In this document: positions 1 to 7,757 of the stretch, in pieces
Layout of the letters: every line of letters begins with the position of its first letter
Numbering within the stretch: the stretch's first letter is position 1
Assembly (NCBI GenBank): GCA_937884485.1
Contig: CALGCG010000133.1
Location: forward strand, 1-24,136
Direction of reading: 5' to 3'
DNA: 24,136 nt
Origin: an uncultured Bacteroidales bacterium
GTDB lineage: Bacteria > Bacteroidota > Bacteroidia > Bacteroidales > P3
Translations under genes and position numbers: made by a program
Notes under the pieces: generated by a model
The model's input: the letters and a program-made list of their open reading frames with translations, nothing else
Database searches by the model: none
What the model was told of the DNA's origin: nothing

Positions 1-333
1 AGCAACCAACTCGTTTTCTAATGAATTTTCCGCAAGCAGTATTCTGTATTCGCTAATACCGCCGTTGACCAGCTTGTATCCGCTCTTTTCCAAAACCTCC
101 ACTTCTTCCATCGAAGATTGCGTACTCTCTTCCTCGTCCTTACAGCCGCTTACAGAAAACAATGTAACGAGTGCCAAAGCGACCGAACAAATTTTTAATA
201 TTTTCTTTGTCATTTCTTCGAAAGCCTTTTTCGCTTCCGTTTCCGTTCCATCCTCAACCTTTTTAATACAGTTGTTTGCCAACATCTCTATTTCAGATTT
301 TGGCCTTGGTTTTAAGAAATCGAAGAATCCCAT
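1..333 (-). CDS. Partial putative lipoprotein, 3' end beyond window
   Basis: The frame is open for 111 codons from an ATG at 333 down to the window edge, so the C-terminus is missing. It begins MGFFDFLKPRPKSE, the same opening as the upstream gene (MGFFDFLFNKS). From codon 41 (ATG at 213) it reads as a lipoprotein signal peptide: MTKKILK, a hydrophobic stretch, then the lipobox VSGC with Cys at codon 64, followed by an acidic tail. Two starts are therefore possible. The start at 213 gives a normal lipoprotein. The start at 333 lies 20 bases after the upstream stop and would put 40 cytoplasmic-looking residues before the signal sequence. The gene is the third member of a minus-strand operon. 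Function is unknown. Confidence 0.6.
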   Translation of the reverse strand, partial: MGFFDFLKPRPKSEIEMLANNCIKKVEDGTETEAKKAFEEMTKKILKICSVALALVTLFSVSGCKDEEESTQSSMEEVEVLEKSGYKLVNGGISEYRILLAENSLENELVA

Positions 334-353
334 ATGCTTATTGTTTTTATGTG

Positions 354-2042
354 TTAGAATAGTGTGGGGAAAATCTTAGAAAGCATCCCTATAGGATAAA
401 CGCCTACCATCTTGTCGTGCATGATTGACTTTGCACCTTCAATCATACATTGTTGGTCATGTTGTGTGTAATCGCTATCTGCCATCATTTTATTGATTTC
501 TTTTTCTACGGCTTTATTAACGAGTTCTATGAAATCGTGTTTCTCGCTATCCGTATGGAAATTGCAATAAATCATTATGTATTGCCATCCAACCATTTCC
601 CACATGGCTTCACCACCGAGAGCGTATAATTTCGCGTCCTTGTCATCATAATTGGCATTGTTCTTCTTACATTCTGATTGTGCCAATAGTCCAGCAAGCC
701 TACTTGTCACTGCCTCACGAGTTCCATTTGCACTTAGTCCCAATTGAGTTGGTATTAGTGCATCGGCCTTTACGAATGCATTGAAGATTGTCATGTAATC
801 ATCTGAACTAAAGTTCTCAAAATCTTCTCGGTCTATTTCCAGAACACCCAAGATTGTGCGTATGTAGGATGTCGGAGAAACAGAATTGGGTGACATTCTG
901 TTTTTCAAAAGTGTTGCCAGCGTTATTCTTTTTAGTGGATAAGGAAGTTTTTCCTGTTCCTCGTCATTTTGCACCTTCTTCGTTTCTCTTTTTACAGGCT
1001 GACCAATTACAGGACGAATCGTTCTACCATAGAATCGAGTGTCATCAACCACGACTATAGTATCTGTGCCATCTTTAAACCTTAAGTTGTAGGCAGAATA
1101 ATCACTATCGTCCCTTGTCGCAGTCCAGTATCTCCCCAGTTCATTTACACCGGCTATTCTATACGAACTTGCTGCTCCCGATGCAGGAAGAAAGATGTAA
1201 TTGTTATTGGGACCAATTACCTTCCATCCTAAATGACCATTTTCTCTTGTCCATTTCCATTCACATTCTTCTACAAGTTCTTCCATGTCTTCTTTGGTCG
1301 GTATTCTCCATTCGTCCCCAAGCATAGATTTTGCGACATCATCTTGCGGCTCCAAAACACTTTTCCCGTCAGTCTTAGTGTACTTGAAGATAGAATCGTA
1401 CGAACCACGGCATAATCTATAAGTCTCCCATCCATACGCATCCTTGGATTCTTTCTCTCCCCATGCGAAATAATCTCCTATCTCAGATGGTGATGAAGCA
1501 CCAATATTACAAGATGCCCATAGAATTTTTGACGGTAATCCCAAATCTACCCTGTCGTTCAAACCATGATTTGGTTGGGGAACTGATGGTTGCGGTTTAG
1601 ATTCACCGACATTTACTTTATGTACACTCTTATAATAGCCCTTCAAGAAACTTGCAAGGTCAGGGTCTTTGGTGACATTCAATCTGTATCCTTGGTTCTT
1701 GCCAAACGAAGCATGACTTTCAGTATAAAGACCTTCACCGTATTTTATCATCAGCGGAAACACTTTATCAGCTATGGCATAATCTCCTGAGGGAACATTC
1801 TCAATTAATCCTTTTGTCAGGAAATCAAGTTCAAAGTCAATTTTTCCACCTTTTCGCAAGAAAATGTAAGACGCGAGATTTATAGCTTCCGCCTCTAACT
1901 TTTCAGATGTCAACGAACCTAAGCATTTCTTCAAATGCTCGACACTTTCTTTTACTACTTGTTCAATCGGTGAAAGCGGCTGTATCGCAGAACTTTCATC
2001 ATTGGACTTGTTAAACAGAAAATCAAAAAATCCCATAGTCAT
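354..2042 (-). CDS. FISUMP-domain hypothetical protein, 562 aa
   Basis: The 562-residue protein has three parts. Residues 1-150 form a helical N-terminal region opening with MGFFDFLF. Residues about 164-346 match the Fibrobacter succinogenes major paralogous (FISUMP) domain: VDLGLPSKILWASCNIGA, then GDYFAWGE, LGDEWRIPTKEDMEEL, FLPASG, GRYWTATRDD, and a final RPV. Residues about 365-562 form an unrecognised helical C-terminal region. FISUMP domains are common in secreted Bacteroidota proteins, but no signal peptide is visible here, so the protein may be cytoplasmic. The start ATG overlaps the upstream stop (TAATG), which suggests translational coupling; a second ATG lies two codons later. Base composition is AT-rich like its operon partners and unlike the rest of the window. 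Its function is unknown. Confidence 0.8.
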   Translation of the reverse strand: MTMGFFDFLFNKSNDESSAIQPLSPIEQVVKESVEHLKKCLGSLTSEKLEAEAINLASYIFLRKGGKIDFELDFLTKGLIENVPSGDYAIADKVFPLMIKYGEGLYTESHASFGKNQGYRLNVTKDPDLASFLKGYYKSVHKVNVGESKPQPSVPQPNHGLNDRVDLGLPSKILWASCNIGASSPSEIGDYFAWGEKESKDAYGWETYRLCRGSYDSIFKYTKTDGKSVLEPQDDVAKSMLGDEWRIPTKEDMEELVEECEWKWTRENGHLGWKVIGPNNNYIFLPASGAASSYRIAGVNELGRYWTATRDDSDYSAYNLRFKDGTDTIVVVDDTRFYGRTIRPVIGQPVKRETKKVQNDEEQEKLPYPLKRITLATLLKNRMSPNSVSPTSYIRTILGVLEIDREDFENFSSDDYMTIFNAFVKADALIPTQLGLSANGTREAVTSRLAGLLAQSECKKNNANYDDKDAKLYALGGEAMWEMVGWQYIMIYCNFHTDSEKHDFIELVNKAVEKEINKMMADSDYTQHDQQCMIEGAKSIMHDKMVGVYPIGMLSKIFPTLF

Positions 2043-3211
2043 TAATATTTTTCGAATTTTAAAACTCTATTTCTAAAAGACTTAAAATTTGTGCTGTATT
2101 CTTCATCGATGAGAGAAAAGATTGTTGAAATATCAGAAGACGTTATAAATTCCTGTCTGCTTTTTATCTCCTGCATGAATGTTTGGGCATTCATTATAGA
2201 AACCTCCTTTTTTTCTCGAACTATTTGATCATAGGTTTTATCTTCAATATCGACATATCCGCCTGTGTCATTTGGCCATAAAGAACCATTTTTATAATAT
2301 GTCAACGACTTCATATAATAGTTGTTCCCACTTACGACTGAATTGAACATTGCAGTGTCATTGCAAAAATGGGCATGATACAAATCGGAAATATAAAGTA
2401 AGTCTGGATTTTGGAACAAGGGCAAGAACATATAAGCACAACGATGGCTAACTAATTCTGCACGGTTAACATACGCCGACTGCACCATAAGTTCATCTCG
2501 TGTTATACATGTCATCCTCGTAAGATAAAGGTAGTTGTATTTGAATATCTTCCTGAATATATCAATTTTTTCAAGTCTATAGCTTGGGAACATAAGGCGA
2601 ATCAGCCTGAAAGTGTTTGCTGCCCCTGCAATAGCCAATTCGCTATTCCAGTATTTATTGGGGAAGGATGTAAGTATTTCGATACCTCTTCTCAAATAGT
2701 CAAAAGAGTCCTTGAATTTTTGACTGTAAACCAATACAGCTGCAATATCCGCAAGAATATAAGGATGTAGAAATCCCCCATATTCAATCATCAGCCAGTC
2801 ATGGTCGATTGGAGAAATTTGCCGGAATGGGAGAGCAGCAGATTTTGTCTTATAGGGCGTTTTCAAATACTCAACATTCTTGATGTCATTCGATGCAAGT
2901 TTTTGTTGTTTAACAATGTATTCAAACACCTTGGATTCATCAAGGCAAAGACTCCTATCAAGAGAGGTAATCTCTGAATAGGGTGCTTTCATGCTTTCAT
3001 TATGAAAAAGCATTCCTAATTTTTGCAACAATCCAATGATAGACGGATTGTTGACCTCTTCCGTGTAGAAGTCGTATAAAGCAGGGAAAAGCCAATCACC
3101 ATTTGCCTCAGTGAAGCAAATAGCATGTTCATTTGAGAATCGTGCAAAAGAATCTGGATCTTCTGCCTGAATCTTCAACAATATGTCTTTGACTTCCTCA
3201 GTTCTATCCAT
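2042..3211 (-). CDS. Hypothetical protein, 389 aa, first gene of accessory operon
   Basis: I do not recognise this 389-residue protein. It has no signal peptide and no clear membrane segment. The sequence looks mostly helical, with hydrophobic and aromatic-rich stretches such as LHPYILADIAAVLVYSQKF and YNYLYLTRMTCITRDELM, which might form helical repeats. No catalytic motif stands out. The stop codon overlaps the start of the FISUMP gene by one base, so the two are almost certainly co-translated and may work together. Low GC content and the lack of a recognisable family fit an accessory or horizontally acquired origin. Confidence 0.75.
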   Translation of the reverse strand: MDRTEEVKDILLKIQAEDPDSFARFSNEHAICFTEANGDWLFPALYDFYTEEVNNPSIIGLLQKLGMLFHNESMKAPYSEITSLDRSLCLDESKVFEYIVKQQKLASNDIKNVEYLKTPYKTKSAALPFRQISPIDHDWLMIEYGGFLHPYILADIAAVLVYSQKFKDSFDYLRRGIEILTSFPNKYWNSELAIAGAANTFRLIRLMFPSYRLEKIDIFRKIFKYNYLYLTRMTCITRDELMVQSAYVNRAELVSHRCAYMFLPLFQNPDLLYISDLYHAHFCNDTAMFNSVVSGNNYYMKSLTYYKNGSLWPNDTGGYVDIEDKTYDQIVREKKEVSIMNAQTFMQEIKSRQEFITSSDISTIFSLIDEEYSTNFKSFRNRVLKFEKY

Positions 3212-3529
3212 TGTCCTTATCTAAAGCAAGAGGCGCAGACCTTCGCCATACGCTTCACGGTTCACCACAAACCACTTCTTTATATGGGAAAGCTGCGCCC
3301 GTATGGGTACAGTCCCAATAAAAGAAGTTTTGCTCGTGCATCGCGGTGGTGATTGTGAAGCTATTGAGCAATATGTCCTTGCACTCTTTGCGGAATGCAG
3401 TTGCAAAAGTAGTCAAAATTTGTCGTTAAACCGCCATCTTGTATGAAAAACTGCTAAAAATTATAAGATTTTTGCAGAAAAAGGGCTTTGATGGCTGCAA
3501 ATAGAAAACTTTTGTGTAATTTTGCGATT
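3212..3529 (-). other. Leader region of accessory operon with doubtful 61-codon ORF
   Basis: This gap upstream of the 389-residue gene holds a 61-codon minus-strand ORF (3406-3221) that stops 9 bases before the gene. It is rich in Arg, Ser and Lys and has no domain I can name. A TAnnTTTG-like -7 element (TACTTTTG, 3409-3402, minus) overlaps its ATG. If that promoter is used, the ORF's own start would not be in the transcript, so I treat the segment as a probable untranslated leader of about 190 bases. The -33 partner of that promoter is weak. Confidence 0.3.
3517..3524 (+). promoter_or_regulatory. Candidate -7 element for the DUF6261-like gene
   Basis: TAATTTTG matches the Bacteroidota -7 consensus TAnnTTTG. 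No TTTG lies at the expected -33 spacing; the nearest is at 3487-3490, too far upstream. If used, transcription would start near 3531 and the 41-bp repeat block would form a leader of about 240 bases. Confidence 0.3.
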
Positions 3530-3745
3530 GAAAATAGCTGACCCGGTGCTGGAAGGCTCCAACGAAAAATGAAAACGGCTGAAATGAGCGATTTGAGGCC
3601 CGATGAAAATTGAAAACGGGTGAAATGAAAGATTTGAAGCCCAATGAAAATTAAAAACGGCAAAAATGAGCCATTATAACGCCAAGCAGTTTTGGAAATG
3701 GCCGAAATGAGTCATTACGACCCCGTGCAAGTTTTGAAACGAAAA
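3530..3745. repeat. 41-bp degenerate tandem repeat, about five units
   Basis: The anchor GAAAACGG or a close variant recurs at 3530, 3571, 3612, 3653, 3694 and 3735, exactly 41 bases apart each time. Middle units share the core GAAATGA, about 20 variable bases, then GATGAAAA or AATGAAAA. The first and last units are more diverged. Because 41 is not a multiple of 3, the block does not encode a protein repeat. It ends 26 bases before the ATG at 3772, so it sits in the promoter or leader of that gene. Confidence 0.85.
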
Positions 3746-3771
3746 ATAATCACCAAAAAAAGATAAAGACT

Positions 3772-4527
3772 ATGGATGCAACGAAATTCAATGAAAAAGC
3801 CTTGAGCAATTTCCCCGTGGCTTATTATTTCAGCGCGGTGCAGGCTTTCGACAAGAGGATTCTGGACGCCGGATGCGGACTGGACCGTTTCGTGCAGATG
3901 CGCGACGAGTACGACCGGCTTTTCAAGGCATTCGACGAGGCCTACAAGCGGACGCAGAAGAGCGAATTGACGGAGAAAATCCGTCTGCTCGACGCCGAGC
4001 GCGACGGATATGCGTATGTAATTCAGCATGTGGCAGAACTTTGGGGCGAGAAGTTGCAGGACGAGAGCCTCGCCGCCCACGGCAAGCGCGTGGCGCAGGT
4101 GTTCGTGGATTATAAGTTCCGCAACCGCGAGGCGCTGGTGGCCGAGAACGCCAAAATCCACAATATGGAACAGAAGCTCTCGGACCGCGAACTGACGGCC
4201 GACCTGCAGATGATGGGCCTCACGGAGCTGAACCGCCGTCTGCTGAGCCGCACGGAGCAGATTGAGCAGCTGATGGGCAAGCGCAACGAGGAGAAGAGCG
4301 ACGTGGTGGTGGGCGAGCTGAAGGCGGCGCGCGAGAAGCTGGACGGCCACTACCGCGCTTTCATCACCTACCTCAACGCCGTGCAGGAGCTACAGCCCGA
4401 GGAGAGCCTGTCGAAGGCGGCGCAGTACTACAACGCCGACCTGGCGAAAATCGACCTGCAATACCAGCAGAGCCGCAAGAAGGGCGGCAAAGACGAGGAC
4501 GAGCCGGAGACCGTCGCCGAGGCATAG
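3772..4527 (+). CDS. DUF6261-like hypothetical protein, 251 aa
   Basis: This 251-residue protein has no signal peptide or membrane segment and is predicted to be nearly all helical and highly charged. The order of features resembles my memory of the Bacteroidales DUF6261 family: a central RLLDAERDGYAYVI helix, a segment with FVDYKFRNREAL, then LTADLQMMGLTELNRRLL and EQLMGKRNEEK. The C-terminus is a lysine- and acid-rich tail. The family name is tentative. The gene stands alone, preceded by the 41-bp tandem repeats and followed by a stem-loop terminator. It is GC-rich, in contrast to the operon to its left. The function of this family is not known to me. Confidence 0.75.
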   Translation: MDATKFNEKALSNFPVAYYFSAVQAFDKRILDAGCGLDRFVQMRDEYDRLFKAFDEAYKRTQKSELTEKIRLLDAERDGYAYVIQHVAELWGEKLQDESLAAHGKRVAQVFVDYKFRNREALVAENAKIHNMEQKLSDRELTADLQMMGLTELNRRLLSRTEQIEQLMGKRNEEKSDVVVGELKAAREKLDGHYRAFITYLNAVQELQPEESLSKAAQYYNADLAKIDLQYQQSRKKGGKDEDEPETVAEA

Positions 4528-4578
4528 CACCGCGTGGGCGGACATGAACGCCCGCCCGCCGAGAGTCATACAACAAAA

Positions 4579-4611
4579 GAAAGGGAGCACCCGTGCGGAT
4601 GCTCCCTTTTC
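4579..4611. terminator. Bidirectional stem-loop terminator
   Basis: The arms AAAGGGAGCA and TGCTCCCTTT (4580-4589 and 4600-4609) form a perfect stem with a small loop. An A-run lies on the left and a T-run on the right. It sits between two converging genes and can stop transcription from both sides. It closely resembles the terminator at 5591-5624. Confidence 0.85.
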
Positions 4612-4633
4612 GGTTGAAGGCAGCAGTATTGTC

Positions 4634-5278
4634 TTAACTACTGCTCGGGAATGTCGCTTGCAGTTTTTCTTTTATGGCATCCCAAGATTTGCTCCTCAAA
4701 CAATGCGGGTCGGGTTCATCGTCGGCTATGGTATAGTTGCTGAATCCCCGAATTACATCTTCTCGGCTAAAGCTGTAGGGGTAGCGTTTCTCATAAAGGT
4801 CAAGCATTTTCATGGGGCTGTAAATCCCTGCAAGTTCGTGGATGTCCCAAAAGTCTTTCTTGCGGCCACCGCGTGCCACCACGTCGAGCTTCATCGCAAT
4901 GATGTCCTCAACCGCGGCCATGCGGATGCCATCTTCGGTATCCATCGGGGCAATGAAGGGGTCGGTATAGAACAGGTCGAGTTTTACGGCATCGTCGCGA
5001 CTGGTACCCACGATGTATGTTGCCCCCATGCCCACAGGGTTGCCGCAATCGCCCACGCAATATGGAAACATGCTGCGCAAGTGGGTCTGCAAAGAAAGGA
5101 AGTCGATGTCGCCATAAGCGGTATCAGTAAACAAGTCAATGTCAATGGACATCCTGTGCCCGAGGCGCAAACTCAAGGAGGTGCCGCCAACGAGCCGGAA
5201 GTTGTTAAACATAGGGTCGGACATCAAACGTGCCAGAGTGTTGCGAAGATAAGGTGTGACGGTCTCATAGTGAAGCAT
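4634..5278 (-). CDS. AbiEii-type nucleotidyltransferase (putative toxin)
   Basis: The 214-residue protein has the hallmarks of the nucleotidyl transferase AbiEii/AbiGii toxin family (PF08843 type). LVGGTSLSLRLGHRMSIDIDLF (residues 29-50) supplies the GGTS motif and the DxD metal pair D46 and D48. VEDIIAMKLD holds D125 and K130, and GRKKDFWDIHEL gives the final R/K-D-x-x-D motif (D142, D145). Known relatives transfer nucleotides to targets such as tRNA and act as the toxic half of type IV-like abortive infection or toxin-antitoxin systems. The start overlaps the upstream partner by 14 bases, which fits coupled expression. I see no missing key residue. The actual target is unknown. Confidence 0.9.
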   Translation of the reverse strand: MLHYETVTPYLRNTLARLMSDPMFNNFRLVGGTSLSLRLGHRMSIDIDLFTDTAYGDIDFLSLQTHLRSMFPYCVGDCGNPVGMGATYIVGTSRDDAVKLDLFYTDPFIAPMDTEDGIRMAAVEDIIAMKLDVVARGGRKKDFWDIHELAGIYSPMKMLDLYEKRYPYSFSREDVIRGFSNYTIADDEPDPHCLRSKSWDAIKEKLQATFPSSS

Positions 5279-5540
5279 AGGCCATCATCTTTTGAAGGTT
5301 TATCTTTGCATTTCTATTGTAGTCGTTGGGGGTGAAAGAGTGTTCAAATTCACGAACGATTGTCCAACCATACATCTTGACAACAAGCTGTTGTTCTTCT
5401 TCCGTTCCGTAGCCAAACACACGTTCTATAACGAAGCTGGCGTGACGTTTCCAGTCGATGTGTGAGAAGTCGGTATCCCAAAAGGTAACCTTTGAGAAAT
5501 CGCTCGGTTTGGGGTAATATGTCAGTTCTTGAACATTCAT
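5265..5540 (-). CDS. Small DUF6922-like partner of the AbiEii protein
   Basis: This 91-residue protein contains FWDTDFSHIDWKRHASFVIE and RVFGYGTEEEQ, a pattern I associate with DUF6922-like proteins found just upstream of AbiEii-type nucleotidyltransferases in Bacteroidota. By position it is the likely antitoxin or cognate partner. The frame is open to an earlier ATG at 5561, but a strong promoter occupies 5551-5581 and its start site falls near 5544-5547. Only the ATG at 5540 (MNVQELTYYP) can then be translated, with a leader of a few bases at most. The last 14 bases overlap the toxin gene. It is not the winged-helix AbiEi type of antitoxin. Confidence 0.75.
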   Translation of the reverse strand: MNVQELTYYPKPSDFSKVTFWDTDFSHIDWKRHASFVIERVFGYGTEEEQQLVVKMYGWTIVREFEHSFTPNDYNRNAKINLQKMMAYASL

Positions 5541-5550
5541 TTTCAAAATG

Positions 5551-5581
5551 CAAAGATACAACTTTTTCTTAATGTGGCAAA
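5551..5581 (-). promoter_or_regulatory. Vegetative promoter of the AbiEii pair
   Basis: TTTG (5581-5578), exactly 19 bases, then TATCTTTG (5558-5551) is a full match to the Bacteroidota -33/-7 consensus TTTG-N19-TAnnTTTG. The expected start of transcription is only about 4-7 bases before the ATG at 5540. Confidence 0.8.
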
Positions 5582-5590
5582 ATAATTATG

Positions 5591-5624
5591 AAAAAGGGAG
5601 CATCCACACGGATGCTCCCTTTTG
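5591..5624 (-). terminator. groESL terminator
   Basis: The arms AAAAGGGAGCATCC and GGATGCTCCCTTTT (5592-5605 and 5610-5623) are perfectly complementary over 14 bases around a 4-base loop. It lies 22 bases past the groEL stop. Reading minus, the stem is followed by a T-rich stretch. Its right half shares 15 bases with the terminator at 4579-4611. Confidence 0.85.
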
Positions 5625-5645
5625 TTATAGGATGGTACTATTAGC

Positions 5646-7280
5646 TTAGTACATGCCACCCATGCCGCCCATGCCGGGGTTGGCGGGGGCTGCGGGTTCG
5701 GGTTCCTTGATGTCGCAGAGGACGCACTCGGTGGTGAGGAGCATGCCGGCGATGCTGGCGGCGTTCTCCAGGGCCACGCGGGTCACCTTGGCGGGGTCGA
5801 TGACGCCGCTCTGGAAGAGGTTCTCGTACTTCTCGGCGCGGGCGTTGTAGCCGTAGTCGCCTTTGCCGTTCTTCACCTCGTTGACGACGACGCTGCCTTC
5901 GAGACCGGCGTTCTCGACGATCATGCGCAGAGGCTCTTCGACGGCGCGGCGGATGATTTCGATGCCGAGCTTCTCGTCCTCGTTCTCGGGCTTGACGCCT
6001 TCGAGCTTCTGGGCGGCGCGGATGAGGGCGGTGCCGCCACCGGGGATGATACCCTCCTCGACGGCTGCGCGGGTGGCGTGCAGGGCATCGTCGAAGCGGT
6101 CTTTCTTCTCCTTCATCTCGACCTCCGAAGCGGCGCCGACGTAGATGACGGCCACGCCGCCGGCCAGCTTGGCGAGGCGCTCCTGCAGTTTCTCGCGGTC
6201 GTAGTCGCTGGTGGTCTTCTCAATCTGTGCTTTGATCTGACCCACGCGGGCCTTGATGGCGTCGCTATTGCCCTTGCCGCTGACGATGGTGGTGTTGTCC
6301 TTGTCGATGCTGATTTTCTCGCTCTGGCCGAGCATGCTGAGGTCGGCGTCCTCGAGTTTGTAGCCTTTCTCTTCGCTGATGACGGTGCCACCGGTGAGGA
6401 TGGCGATGTCTTCGAGCATCTCTTTGCGGCGGTCGCCGAAGCCGGGGGCCTTGACGGCGGCGATCTTCAGGCTGCCGCGCAGGCGGTTGACCACGAGGGT
6501 GGCCAGGGCCTCGCTCTCGACGTCCTCAGCGATGATGAGGAGCGGACGGCCGGTGTTGACGACTTTCTCGAGCACGGGCAGGAGGTCCTTCATGGTGCTG
6601 ATCTTCTTGTCGTAGATGAGGATGTAGGGGTTGTCGTAGCTGCACTCCATCTTCTCGGTGTCGGTGACGAAGTAGGGGCTGATGTAGCCGCGGTCGAACT
6701 GCATACCCTCGACGACCTTGACGGTGGTGTCGATACCCTTGGCGTTCTCGATGGTGATGACGCCGTCCTTGGTCACTTTCTCCATGGCCTCGGCGATGAT
6801 GTCGCCGATGGCGCTGTCGTTGTTGGCGCTGATGGTGGCCACCTGGCGGATCTTCTGGATGTCGCCGCCGACCTCCTGGGCCTGCTCCTTGATGCTCTTC
6901 ACGATCTCGGCCACGGCCTTGTCGATGCCGCGTTTGAGGTCCATGGGGTTGGCTCCGGCGGTGACGTTCTTCAAGCCGGTGTTGACGATGGCCTGTGCCA
7001 GCACGGTGGCGGTGGTGGTGCCGTCGCCGGCCTGGTCGTTGGTCTTGGAGGCGACCTCCTTGACCATCTGGGCGCCCATGTTCTGGATGCCGTCCTCAAG
7101 CTCGATTTCCTTGGCCACGGTCACGCCGTCCTTGGTCACCTGCGGGGCACCGAACTTCTTGTCGATAACCACATTGCGGCCTTTGGGGCCGAGGGTCACC
7201 TTCACTGCATTTGCCAACTCGTCGACGCCTTTGCGAAGCTGCTCGCGAGCGTCATTATTGAAAACTATCTGTTTTGCCAT
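5646..7280 (-). CDS. groL: Chaperonin GroEL (Hsp60), 544 aa
   Basis: This is the large chaperonin subunit, which forms double heptameric rings that fold proteins in an ATP-dependent cycle with GroES in the cytoplasm. The sequence is full-length and typical: MAKQIVFNNDAREQL at the start, the VTLGPKGRNVV and GDGTTTATVLA nucleotide-binding segments, PGFGDRRKEML, GGVAVIYVGA, GIIPGGGTALIRA, and a GGMGGMY tail. The frame extends 9 codons upstream to 7307, but the family start is the ATG at 7280. That ATG is preceded by AAAGGAAAAG, a good ribosome site. It lies downstream of groES with a 131-base gap that holds a long stem-loop, and a strong terminator follows. Confidence 0.99.
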   Translation of the reverse strand: MAKQIVFNNDAREQLRKGVDELANAVKVTLGPKGRNVVIDKKFGAPQVTKDGVTVAKEIELEDGIQNMGAQMVKEVASKTNDQAGDGTTTATVLAQAIVNTGLKNVTAGANPMDLKRGIDKAVAEIVKSIKEQAQEVGGDIQKIRQVATISANNDSAIGDIIAEAMEKVTKDGVITIENAKGIDTTVKVVEGMQFDRGYISPYFVTDTEKMECSYDNPYILIYDKKISTMKDLLPVLEKVVNTGRPLLIIAEDVESEALATLVVNRLRGSLKIAAVKAPGFGDRRKEMLEDIAILTGGTVISEEKGYKLEDADLSMLGQSEKISIDKDNTTIVSGKGNSDAIKARVGQIKAQIEKTTSDYDREKLQERLAKLAGGVAVIYVGAASEVEMKEKKDRFDDALHATRAAVEEGIIPGGGTALIRAAQKLEGVKPENEDEKLGIEIIRRAVEEPLRMIVENAGLEGSVVVNEVKNGKGDYGYNARAEKYENLFQSGVIDPAKVTRVALENAASIAGMLLTTECVLCDIKEPEPAAPANPGMGGMGGMY

Positions 7281-7303
7281 AATTGCTTTTCCTTTCTTTT
7301 TCC

Positions 7304-7373
7304 TCAATCAGAACTAAAAGAACAAAAAGAAATTCTTGTCGGATGTTCTGATAGTTCTTTTGGTTCTGATTGA
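7304..7373 (-). repeat. 20-bp stem-loop between groES and groEL
   Basis: The arms 7304-7323 and 7354-7373 are complementary at 19 of 20 positions, and the one mismatch can be G-U in one transcript orientation. The loop is 30 bases. There is no T-run after it in the direction of groEL, so it looks like an mRNA processing, stability or attenuation element. The groEL ribosome site lies just downstream. Confidence 0.8.
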
Positions 7374-7411
7374 AATTAATGATTAATTATTTCTTGTGAT
7401 TCTTATTGAGA

Positions 7412-7684
7412 TTAGATGATCGCGTAGATGTCGCTTTCTTTCATGATCATCAGCTTCTCGCCGTCGATCTCGATCTCGGTGCCGCTGTACTTGCCGTAGA
7501 GGACTTGGTCGCCCACCTTGACGGTCATCTCGTGGTCCTTGGTGCCCTTGCCCACGGCGAGGACTTCGCCCCGTTGAGGTTTCTCTTTGGCGGTGTCGGG
7601 GATGATGATGCCGCTGGCGGTCTTCTGTTCAGCCTCGGCGGGACGCACGAGGACTCGGTCTGCTAAAGGTTTGATGTTTGTCAT
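7412..7684 (-). CDS. groS: Co-chaperonin GroES (Hsp10), 90 aa
   Basis: This 90-residue protein is the lid of the GroEL folding chamber. It has the classic order: MTNIKPLADRVLVRP, the mobile loop AEAEQKTASGIIIPDTAKEK, then RGEVLAVGKG, VKVGDQVLYGKYSGTEI, and the C-terminal LMIMKESDIYAII. Its length is normal for the family. It is the first gene of the groES-groEL operon. The 110-150 bases upstream carry a candidate sigma-54 promoter and a palindromic operator instead of the usual TAnnTTTG promoter. Confidence 0.99.
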   Translation of the reverse strand: MTNIKPLADRVLVRPAEAEQKTASGIIIPDTAKEKPQRGEVLAVGKGTKDHEMTVKVGDQVLYGKYSGTEIEIDGEKLMIMKESDIYAII

Positions 7685-7757
7685 AACTGTTATGTTTTTT
7701 TTGTTTTACTTCGTTTGTTCTGTGTGCCGTGCTCCAGCGCGGCGATACCCAATGATA

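Noticed and set aside
65..379. Plus-strand ORF of 104 codons
   Set aside because: It lies opposite the partial lipoprotein gene and has no coding features of its own.
3426..3663. Two overlapping minus ORFs rich in Phe and Ser
   Set aside because: They run across the 41-bp tandem repeats, whose period is not a multiple of 3, and show no recognisable protein features.
6078..7373. Long plus-strand ORF opposite groEL
   Set aside because: It is a shadow of a GC-rich gene; the composition is Asp/Gly/Leu/Val-rich and groEL is certain.
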